Shown in pieces: positions 50,539 to 61,479 of a stretch of DNA of 64,000 nucleotides. Both the position numbers and the translations under genes were made by a program. The stretch spans positions 21,444,727 to 21,508,726 of the forward strand of contig OX419762.1 of the NCBI GenBank assembly GCA_948567375.1, in the 5' to 3' direction. Positions within the stretch are counted from its first letter, which is position 1. Each line of letters opens with the position of its first letter. Source of the stretch: Lunularia cruciata (taxonomy: Eukaryota > Streptophyta > Marchantiopsida > Lunulariales > Lunulariaceae). The notes below the pieces were generated by a model. It saw only the letters and a program-made list of their open reading frames with translations, was not told the origin of the DNA and made no database searches.

Positions 50539-51126
50539 TGTAATATTTTGAGGATAGGAGAACTTACAAGAAAAGAGACACAAAGCTTCACACTCAATAT
50601 CCAATGCCCCAAAGGAGCACTTGTTTGTATTATATAGCAAAGAGTGTTCCCTCAAAGGAAGCTCCATCCTTGGATCAGATACATGGACTGGTGACATGCC
50701 CGCAAGCTCCACCCATAGATTAGTTGTATGCAAGAGTGACATGTTAGTTCTTTTCCTATTTGGTGGGTCAAAAAATATTTGACTAGAGAGAATCTTTAGG
50801 GAATATTCTTGTAAGAATCTTAGAATCACATGAGTGAGGTACTATTGGAAAACTCTCAATAAGAAAAATAGTGAGAGGGGGGTAGACCAACCCTTTTCCC
50901 CCATAGATAGGGAAAATATACATTTTTGAGACTTAATTCATCCATTTGGGCCTTCAAAATTGGCTCTAAAGTTTTCAAGCTATTTTGGGCTCTTTCTTTA
51001 TGAGTAGAAGTACTCTTTTGGTGATACCTCTATCTAATCTACTTATTCCATCATATATAATGTCCTTCCAGATATTACCAAGCCAATTTTCACCTCTAAA
51101 TAATATGTCTATTTATTGGTATTATA
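50539..51126 (-). repeat. 5' LTR of the chromovirus
   Basis: In minus orientation it starts TATAATACC (expected TGTAATACC) at 51126 and ends ATTACA at 50539. It matches the 3' LTR along its whole length, with many substitutions, so the insertion is old. Confidence 0.85.
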
Positions 51127-51320
51127 AGAACCTATGAGGAAGAGAAGATGGACAAACTTGCTCTTCAAATTTGAGGCCAAGCTAATCAAAAGTTTAGCAA
51201 AGTGAAAGACTCTTACTTGTTGAAGATCAATGACTACCAAGAGTGCACTAAATAAATCTTTTGACAATTGAAAGGCAAAGGCTGTTCTTCCTAGCAAAGC
51301 ATGGAGCCAAAGACAATAGA
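51127..51320 (+). pseudogene. Coiled-coil repeat protein, copy C, second part
   Basis: The plus frame (YEEEKMDKLALQI, FSKVKDSYLLKINDY) continues the coiled coil interrupted at 44456. The frame is kept across the target duplication, which confirms that the chromovirus landed inside this ORF. Confidence 0.6.
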
Positions 51321-52479
51321 AGTATCATAAAGAACCATAGTGTTAGATTTGTACATTCTTTCATCTTTTCCAAAAATTTTTCATAGTCTCTATCAGTTAC
51401 TTGAAAAACTCCAACTCATCCTCTTAGATGTGGAAGTTATTTGTAAGTCTGTAATTTAGGAACTAGATTGAAGGCTTTGGCCCAATAGAATTTTTGGAGC
51501 AAATGTCACTTGGCCAAGTTTCTGGCCAAAGAACACTTTCATTCATTAGCTTCATTACTTGTAGCACATGCACCAAGGAAGGATTAACACCTTCATTCAT
51601 ATATTTTTCAAAAGCTTAATAAAGCTATTGGAGTAGATAAGAGAAATTAAGACCATAATTGGTGGAAGTGGAGTAATTAGGTTTGGCAAAGAACCCGCTT
51701 AGCCATCCAAGAGCCTTTGGGGTGAAGTGGAGTAGAAGTAGCAAACTATATATAAGGCATTGGCACAATAATGAACAAGTCCACTTTTCCATACAACTTT
51801 GCATCACACTTAAGTCCAATTTGATCAATCTATATTCACCTAGTATTTAGCTTTTAATGCCCTTCCCAATGTAGAAGTGTGAATCTTGTTGAAGGATTTC
51901 AGTTGTTGAATCCAAGAGGACAGGTTGGCAATTGGATTCTGAATGAGAAGAGTAGTCCAATGATAGATTTGATCAGTCCTAAGTGCCATCAGTAACACAA
52001 AATCAAAAGTCAAATAATATTTTCTTGCCAATTAAGCCCCTTCAATGGTGTGCCTTTGGGGAAGAGTAGAACATGCTATCAAGGTTGGTGGCTTTGTGGC
52101 AAAGTGCACCATCACCTTTAGGGTAACTTTGGTTACAATTAGTTTTGAGAGTGATTCAAGATATGCGGAGTGTGGCAACGGGTTCCTCTATCCTCATATT
52201 GGGAGTGGTTTGTGTCCAAGAGGTTAAAAAACAAATAATAAACAAACTGCAACTTGTGACACTTTCACTTCAATTCTAGCCATTTTTTACCCATATCCTT
52301 GTGAGAATGACTCATTCTTACCAGTTTACTATTATTATGTTGACATTGGGTTGTTATAATTGTACTCATATTCTTTGTTTGTTCTCTATAGTTTGGCCTT
52401 TGTGGATTGAGCTTGATCATTCTCCCTTCTTTTTTGCATTGGTGGTGGCCTTGTTGTTGGCCTCTTCTATTGTCTAGTT
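51321..52479. other. No supported gene; possible tail of copy C
   Basis: Short frames read like decayed coding sequence near 51400-51800 but cannot be assigned. Confidence 0.3.
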
Positions 52480-53640
52480 AACATGCCATTGTATGCTTTT
52501 GTACTCTCACTCCATTAGGTTGACTAGGTTGTCACTTGGATGACATTTTGAGTGAGATGGATTTGATGGAAGCTCATGTTCTTGAAAGAGTCCTTTTTAG
52601 TTTGGAGATATGGATCTCGTCATCTTCCTCCTCTATTCCCTTCTCTTTGGATGAGAATAACCCCATGGTTGTATCATTGTTTGATGGGGGTAACAATTAT
52701 ACTTCATTGTTATGATCTTCTATGTCTAACTCATCATTTTTCATTTTGCATGATAATGAGATCCAAGAGAAGGAGTTTGCACTTCTTGCTTTTGCATTAT
52801 CTAACAAGATTTCTCTCCTACTCATTTGTGATGTGGATTCACCAACCTTGCCTATTGGTTTAGGTTCCTAATCATTTCTTGGGGCTTCTTTGCTGCCACT
52901 CTTGCTAGACAATACATCAACCATTTGAACAGCTCATTTTTGCTTCTTGGAAGCCTGAATCTTGGTTCTTGCCCCAATCACCTTCTTGCAAATAATTATT
53001 ATGTTGTAAATTTTGGTAATTGGCACAAAATTCTTTGTGCAAGAAGCTCCTTGTCTACCTCATGATATTTTGTTATTTCTTTTGATAGGTTTTGGTGACT
53101 TATAAAGAACACCAGATAGTAGAAGAAGTTGGAGCATTTCTTCTTTTCTTCTTCTATCAAGAGGTTCATCCCTATGTAAAAATGTAGAATGAAGAGCTAC
53201 AATTATGCATGTGTCCTCAACCATATCATCTAATAGCTCAATGACCTATTCTTGGAACATCTTGGCCCAACTTACAAGTTGTTGTTTGTGCACAAGTTGG
53301 AAGAAGATTGCTTGATTCAAGTTCACATAGGCCATTTATTTCAACTTGAATAACTTCATGATTGTTTTAGTGACAACTTGTCAAGTAGGGTCCTTAAGAT
53401 CATCTATTTTGTGACTAATTTTTTTACTTCCCATCCACAAATGAGTCATCAATTATGTCCTTCCAATCCTTACTCAGACAACCATGTGAAGTTTCCATGT
53501 ATATTTGGCCAAAAAAGGAGCATTCCTTTCCTAGCACTTGTTGCCAATGGTCTTTTGTCCACATTTTCATAGTTCCTCTCAATGTCTTACCACTTACATT
53601 GGATTTTTTATGATTCTCCTCTAACATGGAGATATCCAAT
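52480..53640 (-). pseudogene. Coiled-coil repeat protein, copy E
   Basis: Minus-strand relic. MKMWTKDHWQQVLGKE (about 53570-53520) aligns with WTKSDWRLVLGREAG of copy A. AYVNLNQAIFFQLVHKQQLV and SWAKMFQE (about 53330-53250) align with TTYVMKHQAVFFHKM and NWV. Then HSTFLHRDEPLD and, lower, an acidic stretch (GIEEEDDEIHISKLKRTL, about 52650). Stops and one or more frameshifts break it. Confidence 0.6.
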
Positions 53641-55259
53641 AAACCTTAATCATTGAGCAAGAACTCTAGATTCTGACTCTTTAGGTAATTGGATATGTAG
53701 TATAAACCCCACTCAAAATCTCTAGTAGTTTGCTGATATTTCTACAAACTGCCTTTATCTTCCTTCCTTTGCAATTTTTCATGCCATTGCTAATTATTTT
53801 GGTTCACAAATCTATTGTATCACCAATACCCACTTACATAGTCTCTTGGGATTTTGCACTTTGCTGGTGAAAATGTGATTCCTATTCGTATTGATTCCAA
53901 TGCAGCAAGACAAAAATTTGATTGTAGAAAAGATTAAAAATATTAAAAAAAAGTTCTCCTTGTATGGTAGGATCATCATTTTATAGTGTAGAAAAAACTG
54001 GTCCATCCTTCCATAGCAGCAATTGGTGAAAGGTTGTGATCATACTCCAAATGAGTGTTGCTTGCCACCAAATGCTTAAAAATATGTCTTTTGATGGCAT
54101 GTTCATACATGAAGCATGAATTTTTGTGGCATGTTATTTGGTGGTACTTTATCTAATGGCGGAGTTTGTTTCCACTAATCTTTGAAATGAAACAACCTTG
54201 TGACAACAAACTTGTAATGACCCAATTTGTAACAATAGAATTTTGCACCAAAATGACTTTGTTGTCTTTGTATTCTTAAGAGCATTTGTATTAAAACTGT
54301 AATAAGAACAATAATCACTCAAGAAAGCCTTGTCACAACATGAATATTGAACCTCATGCCATTGAACTAGGTTTTGGTCATTATATGAGAGATATTTTCA
54401 CTTTGCGAGATGCTCATCTAACAACTAATGTCATTTTTTTAGCTTTGTTCATAACCTTCTACATTGCTACATATTAAAATTACTAAAATAAAATAAAAAA
54501 ATATTTTGCTCCAAGGAAGCCAAGGTGTGTCACTATAGCCACCAATCAAAAGAGAAAGAAAGAAGAGATCATCTCCAAATGTATAAGCCATAATGAAAAT
54601 ACTGAAGGAGTTAGAAGATCTTTGGGAGCATTTAGTGTCCATAGCAAAGCATGCAATACAAGGCCAAATGACTAAGACAAAGTTACATGAATTGATGTTG
54701 CATGTACAAACCTTGGGGGAAAACAAATACAAGGATCCTCAAATTGACAAGCCAGCAATAAAACTTACAGAGAGAGTAGATAAGAAAGTTTACTAAATCT
54801 TGTGATTTATAGATTTAGAAATAACAGATTACAAGGAGTGCATAAAACTTCTCCTCATAGCAGTAAGACCCAGAGGAAGTTCCTTGCAGTAATGTTCAAG
54901 GCTAAAGAAACCTTCACAAAATAGCTATTTTTAGTTGTACACCAAATATATTCATAGTTGTAACCTTTAGAATCCAAAGTCCAAAGACAAGAAGATATTG
55001 ACTCTCTTGCAAAGAAATCAATAGCACTCCTTAGACATGTGGAAAGCAACCAAGTAGTGTACAAAGATTATAATAGCTAGATAAGGAATGTATAGTCAAG
55101 ATTAGATTAGGAAGATCCTTGGATTTCCTACCCAATAGATTCCTTCTAATCTTAGTAGGAAAGACTTATTAAGTGTTAATTTCTATAAAAATTGATATTG
55201 AGTCCTTTGAACACAAATAAATAAAAGTGCCAAAATCTCTTTGTTGCTTTTGCTTAAAT
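53641..55259. other. AT-rich DNA, no supported gene
   Basis: Small ORFs near 54600 and 54860-55060 have no similarity I recognise. Confidence 0.4.
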
Positions 55260-56769
55260 TTATCAAAACATTTGTAATGTTCATGCCGAAGCTAGTTTGC
55301 TTGGACGTTGGAATCATAGTGTTGATAATCATAGTTATTTTGGTAGTTACTCATGGATTACTTGTTGGCAGTTAGATTTCATGTTAGGGTTATTGATCAC
55401 ATGGTGGGACCTATTGTTACTTTCACCATTCACACCATTGGATGTACCATCAATGGCACCATTAGGGCTAGAGACCTAGGTTGAGCAAAAGAGCATACTT
55501 GCAAAGTGCATCTCTAGGGAGCTCAATTCTTTGATGTTGAGCATTCAAGTTTCTAGCTATGGTAGATAGAGATCGGTGAGCATAACCTAGAGTTTCTTAG
55601 TTAGAGTGAGTATGGCTTGATTCTAATCAATGTCCCATTGTTTAGTGAAGATAGAGTACATATTTGATTGGAGTGTGATCTAAGTCTGAGAATGAATTGA
55701 TTACATCATAGAAGGGAGAGTCAAGAGGAAATTGGATGCAAGAATTGAGAGCATTGGTGGTATTTCCAAGCTTGGCTGATCATTAGTACATTTAATCATG
55801 GTCTTAGATTTCCTTAAGAGTGATTGTGTGTAGAAACCCTATTTGATTTTATGTAGATTTGGCAATTGGGTAGACATGGGTTGACATTGGGTATGTGGAA
55901 GCACAACCAAATTTCTAAGAATTGAGTCTAATTGAGATAGTAGGTGTTCAATTTGAACCCAAAGAGGTGAAATCAAGCTCAATTTAGGGAAAAGTGAAAA
56001 ATTGGAGGTGGATTTGGGTACTAATCCCCTTGAATTAGGAATTTGGAGATCCTTATCTTCTCAATTTGGTCGAGTTGATGGTTAGTAAAGGATTTAGTTG
56101 TCAACTAATTATAGAGAAGGTGCGTCACATTGGTAGAGGTTACCTAGACTTGGAGTTCAAGTTGGCAGAGGTTGTCTAAAGTTAGAGGTTCCTTGAATTG
56201 CCCTAGCTAGTGCTTGAGTTGGTGAAGCTTGGTCAGATTTAGAGAAAGTTCAAATTGGCAAGAAGAATATCTCATTGGTTGAATTTTGGCATCTAAAGGC
56301 TTCAAGGCATAGGGCTAGAGAAGCTACAAAGGGCCACAAAGCTAACTTGTTGGCATGAGGCTAGCTAATTTGGATGAGTTTTTGGTAGATTTTGGTCATT
56401 GTTTTGCAAAATCTACCCACCCTTCTAGATTGTGCATAATAAGGTTTGAACCCCATATCTTTGGTTTCTAAACAAGTGCTCTTGCTAGTTGGTCCACCCT
56501 CACATTTTGTCCAACTGATTGGTTGACTAATACATATATACATGTAGCTTTGGCTAGGAGAGACAATTTGATCCCATCCTTGGTGATCATATAGCTTATG
56601 AGTAGATAAACCCTCTTATTATATCTAATGCCAAATGGTGGTAGAGTCAATCCGGTATTGAATAATGAGATTGAAGGTTTTCATTAAGATTTCTTATGAT
56701 TGGACCTCCTACATTCTCTACTTACTATTTGTGCACCATGTTTATATGAGGTGCCCTAACTTTAGAGCA
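55260..56769 (+). repeat. 5' LTR of the methyltransferase-carrying gypsy element
   Basis: It matches the LTR at 4896-5973 (reverse) at both ends: GGACGTTGGAATC near 55305 and GAGGTGCCCTAACTTTAGAGCA at the right edge. The middle (about 56100-56560) has no counterpart there. The left edge is uncertain by about 15 bp. Confidence 0.65.
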
Positions 56770-57063
56770 TTGGTGCTCTGGTGTGCTCTCAATAGTGAGG
56801 TTGGAATGATGACAAATTAGACTACCCATATTTCTTTTTGGTGAGGCAAAAATGATGATCTATAGACTATGAGAGTGATGTTGTGATGGCAAGTATAGGT
56901 TGCACTTTCCCTTAGTGTAATTTTCACAATTAGAGCTACATTATTGAGTGTTGCTCAGTTGGTGGTGATCCTTGGTGGAGTACATGTGGTGGTTATGGTT
57001 ACAATTTCAGTTTATATTGTCACAATAAAGTTCTTTGGGGATTCCAGTTGAGATATCATTGCA
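56770..57063 (+). other. Gypsy leader with candidate primer site
   Basis: Directly after the LTR comes TTGGTGCTCTGGTGTGCTCT, also found in the 4.6-kb copy (minus). Conservation of this block in both copies suggests it is the primer site, but I cannot match it to a tRNA end by eye. Confidence 0.5.
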
Positions 57064-58400
57064 ATGTACTATGGGTTTACATGGAATGGCATTTGGTATC
57101 AACTTGTATCTTTGTTCCTAGTGAGGAAGGAGATTGACTCTAATTTGGAGTTTGAAACAAGAGCTGATTTAGTTGAGAGTACACTTGGGGTATCTACATC
57201 GTTGTTATGGGATATGGATAAGTTTTGTGTGGCCTCCAAAAGCCCCAAGCACTATTCTAGTATAGTGGATACTATTGAGCTAGATGATTTCATCCAAGAG
57301 TTTGATAGTTGGTGTGATTTGCAACAAATGCAAAACACAACTTTGTTCATATCTTTCATTGCATAGAAGAGGTTATTCTAGCACTTAGAAGGTCTAATAA
57401 TGGATAACATAAGTTGAAGAGAGCTCACTTGAGGAGATCAAGCTATGGAGATAGTATTGGTCTCCAAACTACATCTTCATCACTTTAGACTTAATTGTTA
57501 GGGATAGATTGGTAGTATCCACAAGTTCTAGCTCTAGTGGCATCAATGTATCCAATGGAGGTGCACTAGTTAGATATAGTTCTACTACAAGTGGGGGTAC
57601 TACTATAAGAGGTGGTGCAGTACTAGGGTTTAATCCCATGGTGAAGTTCTTCTAATTTTTGAGATAGAAGTACCAAGGAGTGCGGGCGAATAAGCTAAGG
57701 AGCTTGTAGGAGTTCTAGTGGAAGGTTGAAGAGAGCTTATGCAAGGCATACACGTGCATGAGATGGCTAATAAGCTTCACTCAATGAGTTATTAAGGCAC
57801 AAGCAACCCAATTTTAATATGGGATCTTAAACAAGAAATTTGACTTAGAGTATGTGATGCTACATTGTTATAGGCTACCTCACCTACTTTAGCAATGGTT
57901 TTTAGTTTAGCTAAGTTTATTGAGCTCAATATGGTGGAGGAGAGAGTGGTGACATTTGGATTTGGTAAGAAGACCTCATCCATAGTTGATACTTATTCTA
58001 AAGTGCAATAGATTGCACCACATTGTGTTGGTTTCTAAAGGCAAAGTGGATCGCCTACATCTTATGGAGCGAGTGGAGTGCCTAGTGCAGCTAGATCCTT
58101 ATCTTCATTTTTGGGTCAACAACAATTATTGAGTGGTGGTGTTGCTTGTTGGACTTGTGGTGGACCCTACCATAAGAAAGAGTGTAGTCAAGCGAGTGTA
58201 CATGATACCTTTGGTGCATCATAGCCAACATAGAGACAATGTGACCAGTACCACAGATTTGGTTACACTAGTGACTGATGCTTTGACCTTCACCTAGAGT
58301 TATGGAGTGGTAAGGTTGTTATGGTAAGGAGTGGAGGACCTCCATGTCATGGAGGACAAGATGGTAGAGGTGGTGGTAGATAACCCACACTTGGTAGGAA
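57064..58400 (+). pseudogene. Gypsy gag, broken
   Basis: The first 100 codons are open (57064-57366) and match the 2.6-3.9 kb copy (IELDDFIQEFDSW). Further parts lie in broken frames. Zinc knuckle 1, CWTCGGPYHKKEC near 58147, keeps its Cys. Knuckle 2, near 58238, reads CDQYHRFGYTSD plus a stop, so its second Cys, its His and the residue before its last Cys are changed, all explained by C-to-T or G-to-A. Confidence 0.8.
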
Positions 58401-59150
58401 TGCAATACATGCTCTTCCTTTTGATACAACCATAGTTACTTGGATTGAGTAGTTGGGGCAAAGATTGGCTAGCATGGCCATAGCTTAGAGGAGATGAGAT
58501 TTGAATGATGAGGCTTATACCTCTTATATTGGTAATGGAGACATCTTGGATTTTATGTGTGAAGAAGCACAAGTAGATGCATCTACCACAATGACTAAGA
58601 ATGCAATATATGCTCCATATCCTAGAGGAGAATCAATAGAGTTGGATCCATAGAGAGGAGAGTCTAGTAGACATGTCAAACTTCCTCAATCTTTCACATT
58701 CTCTAAGGCACTAAAAATGATATCTATGGCTCCTAGACATCCTAATGCAAGTTTGGTAGGTGATGATGGAGTGCATGATGGATTAGATGCTAGTAAACCA
58801 CCTAATTTTTCACAAATTGAATCTAACAGGATTTTGGGAGTAGCTCAATTGATTATGCACTTCCATTTGTTCTTAACAAATAACATGTTTCCCTTGGAAG
58901 TTGACCCAACTCTAGTGCTCCAATTGGCTATCACAATTTGAGAGTAGGGATGATGATGTGGTTCTTGCTTCTAGAGTAAAGGTGGTTGATAGTAGAGTTG
59001 ACTTGGTTGAGGAGCATGGGATCCACTCAACAACCAATGGTTTATGGTAAGTAGCAATAGCTAGGTTGGAGGAGTTACCCGCTAGGCTTGCCTTTGAGCA
59101 AGCTTGGTTCACACTTAGAGTTGTCTTATTGGACAACCTGAGTGAGATTT
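58401..59150 (+). pseudogene. Gag-protease linker region, broken
   Basis: Decayed coding sequence (open at 58717-58941) between the zinc knuckles and the protease; it contains KLPQSFTFSKALKMISMAPR and an EELPARLAFEQAW block. I do not recognise a domain in it. Confidence 0.45.
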
Positions 59151-59587
59151 CCCATTTGGTAGGACCTTAAAGGAAGGTCTATACATCATAGAGGATCTTA
59201 TTAGACTTTAGTGCGTAGCCCTTTATGTTGGGGAATGCTACAATTGTCAATCTTGAATTATAAAATATGGAGAGGTGTCCATTTCAAATCCAAATATCTC
59301 AAGGGAATGGTTCTACATAGTACATCACATGAGGAGAGCTCATTGTCCAAATTCAGCCCCATCATCTGAATGATAGCTCTATGGTGCGAGCTTAGGCCAT
59401 TGTGACAATAGCAAAGTCATATGATATGCTAAGTGGTGGAGCAATGTTATACTCCATGGGTTTTAGTATTGACTATTGGGAAGAAAAATTCTCCTATATG
59501 CTAGGTTGGCAGTCAAGTGAGAGATAGGTATGTCATCTATCAGTATGCTTTAGTAGTGTTAATCTTACCTCACTACAACCAAGGACA
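59151..59587 (+). pseudogene. Gypsy aspartic protease, broken
   Basis: The frame from about 59195 reads DFSA, a stop, PFMLGNATIVNLEL, CPFQIQISQGNGST, AIVTIAKSYDMLSGGAMLYS and MGFSIDYWEEKFSYMLGWQS. This matches the plant gypsy protease pattern (active-site D-S/T-G-A, later YDVLIG and DYWE..A.Y.PGWQ). The active site at 59204-59218 is changed at three consecutive positions (Ser, Gly and Gln codons) by C-to-T or G-to-A. It lies directly upstream of the methyltransferase part. Confidence 0.65.
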
Positions 59588-60921
59588 ATGGCATCAGTTT
59601 CAGCTTTCAATGGTTTTGTTACTTGGTTTGGTGACTTATTGGAAAGGAACACCCATGTAAAGGATACCCCAATACCAAAGGAGATCACTCAAATTCAAAG
59701 TACAAGTGAGATCATTACATCTATCGTGGATGTTCCATTATGGAGTTTTGAGGAGGCATTGCTACAACATGCGGATCAATTGGTGCAACAAGCTTGGAGT
59801 GGAACCTTTGTACCACTAGGAGACCAATGTGAGGATGAGACTCTAGAATCTATTACCTTGTGACCTTTGTATACCACACTCATTGCTTGGTAGTATCCAA
59901 TAGAGAGAGTATGTATATTGGAATTGTTTGGTGGGATTAGACTAGATTAGTCATGGTACTACAAGTAGGTATATGAGTACAAAGGTACTTATATATAGAG
60001 AAAGATGAGATTGATATGTGATTCTCTCTACATCATGTGGCATACTTGGCCTATTATTATCTTAAGTTATTACCAATGTCAATGTCAAGGATTACTAGAA
60101 GATCCTACCAATAGATATTTCCTTGCTGGGAGTGCAAGATTTAGAGAGACATGGTTCCATTCATTTGGTGATTTTTGGATGGCCATTTTAGGGCCATACT
60201 TGTGCTTGCTAAGGTCAAGGTCTACAAGATCCCCATTTTGGTGTGTTTTGGGAGATGTTACATGTACTACATCTTTAGGTTCATTAGTCTATTTCTCCAA
60301 AACTACATTTTGGAGAATGTCTCTTTAATGGGTGATTCTCATACATGGGTGGTGGCAAGTACACATCAAGTCTTGGATGGTACCTGCCATGTGTTTGATG
60401 TAGCCAAAGTGGGATCATAGGCTCATTGTCTTCATCTTTGGTGGAAAAACCTGCTACATAGAGAGGTTCTACATCCTGCTTATGATGGGACTTGCAACTA
60501 GACCACCTCACTATTGATGACATTTTGGACATTGAGTCCTAGTCTCAAATGGTGGTAGTGGTTGAAAGGTCACCTATGACAATGGTGAATCTTGTTGGAT
60601 AGCCAAGAGCCACTTTACCCACACTTATGAATTTTCCAAGCTCCCATGCTTTTCAAGAGGGAGGTCTTTGACTTGTTTGGGACTCAGAGTTAAAGCAATT
60701 GGTGGAGCCCAACATTGATGAGAAGGAGTGAATGATGGATTTTCATATTAGTATTATGGTTATTAAAACATTTTTTGAGGCATTAGGTGTTAGGTACGGC
60801 TATGGACCTGAATTCTTTGACCTTGATTGTGAGCCTTGGCTTGGTAGAGCAACATAGGATGTGCTTGATAGGCATCACCACTCAAACACTTGTGAGCTTT
60901 GTGCCTATCAAGATGATTTGA
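59588..60921 (+). pseudogene. C5-cytosine DNA methyltransferase domain in a gypsy polyprotein, inactive
   Basis: After a linker of about 100 residues (open 59588-59863) the motifs come in canonical order. Motif I, VCILELFGGI (59909-59938), is followed after a frame break by RLVMVLQVGI and VQRYLYIEKDEID. Motif IV, HLVIFGWPF (up to 60188), has the catalytic Cys codon now TTT and the next codon TAG; GQGLQDPHFGVFWEMLHVL follows. Motif VI is NYILENVSLMGDSHTWV (ENV at 60313-60321). Motif VIII-like VAKVGS, stop, AHCLHLWWKNL lies near 60400-60435. A target-recognition-like part follows: DDILDIES, PRATLPTLMNFPSSHAFQ, LVWDSELKQLVEPN. Motif X is AMDLNSLTLIVSLGLVEQ (60799 on). Such enzymes methylate cytosine in DNA. 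The unpermuted order excludes DRM. Several frame breaks and about a dozen stops make it inactive. Confidence 0.85.
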
Positions 60922-61479
60922 GCACATGTTGGGGAAATAGACCAAGTGGGTAGGTAGGGTATTCTTAAGACACAACTAGTAGCTACTAGTGAGAGTGGTC
61001 TTCTTGGGGTGAGCATTTGTCTACTTGGGCTACACCTTTGGTCTACTTAAGTTGCAACTAGAGGTTGTATGGAGCTTGCAGCCAAAGCAAACGGAGTTTT
61101 CCTCATTGAGGTTAGGGACTCTAGTTCTTGGAGGCATGACATTAATACTCCTAAGTACATGATGTAGTGTATCATCCACTCCTACATCAATTACAAAGGA
61201 TACTTTAGAGCCAAACATTGGACCTAAGTTTACAAGAGGAGAAAGAGAAGGAGTTTGGAGGTTCTTGAGGAGCTACACAAGTTGTTTTGACTTAATGTAA
61301 AGAATTTGGATGCTTTGAAAGGACTTGGTATTTGGATTGAGCTGACCAATGATGCATTAGTATTTTGGTATCCTTATAAATATAGTAACATGGAAAGAGC
61401 ATTGATTTAGAGTTGGAATAGAGACCTTTTTGAGGCTAGTTTGATGGAGATTTCACATGGAGAGTATGCTTCAGCTACA
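60922..61479 (+). pseudogene. Linker between methyltransferase and RT
   Basis: Decayed coding sequence: CMELAAKANGVFLIEVRDSS, SYINYKGYFRAKHW, LGIWIELTNDALVFWYP. No domain recognised; probably the polyprotein spacer and RT N terminus. Confidence 0.45.

Larger units (their letters stand above)
44457..51126 (-). mobile_element. Chromovirus (Ty3/gypsy with chromodomain), internally deleted
   Basis: Two LTRs of about 590 bp in the same orientation bound it (44457-45049 and 50539-51126). The 5-bp flanks are AGAAT on the left and AGAAC on the right, a target duplication with one C-to-T change. In minus orientation the order is 5' LTR, tRNA-Met-type primer site, gag with a worn zinc knuckle, protease, integrase, chromodomain, purine tract, 3' LTR. 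Reverse transcriptase and RNase H are missing between protease and integrase, and a 2.3-kb unrelated insert lies between integrase and chromodomain. It could not move on its own. Confidence 0.85.

Noticed and set aside
53641-55259. Small ORFs near 54.6 and 55.0 kb as transposon proteins
   Set aside because: I tried to match them to copia RNase H and coiled-coil parts; no convincing block was found.
59588-60921. Captured plant DRM gene
   Set aside because: DRM enzymes have motifs VI-X before I-V; here motif I comes first and X last.
59588-60921. A host methyltransferase gene broken by a gypsy insertion
   Set aside because: It lies in line with gag and protease upstream and RT downstream on one strand, with no LTR or insertion edge between them.
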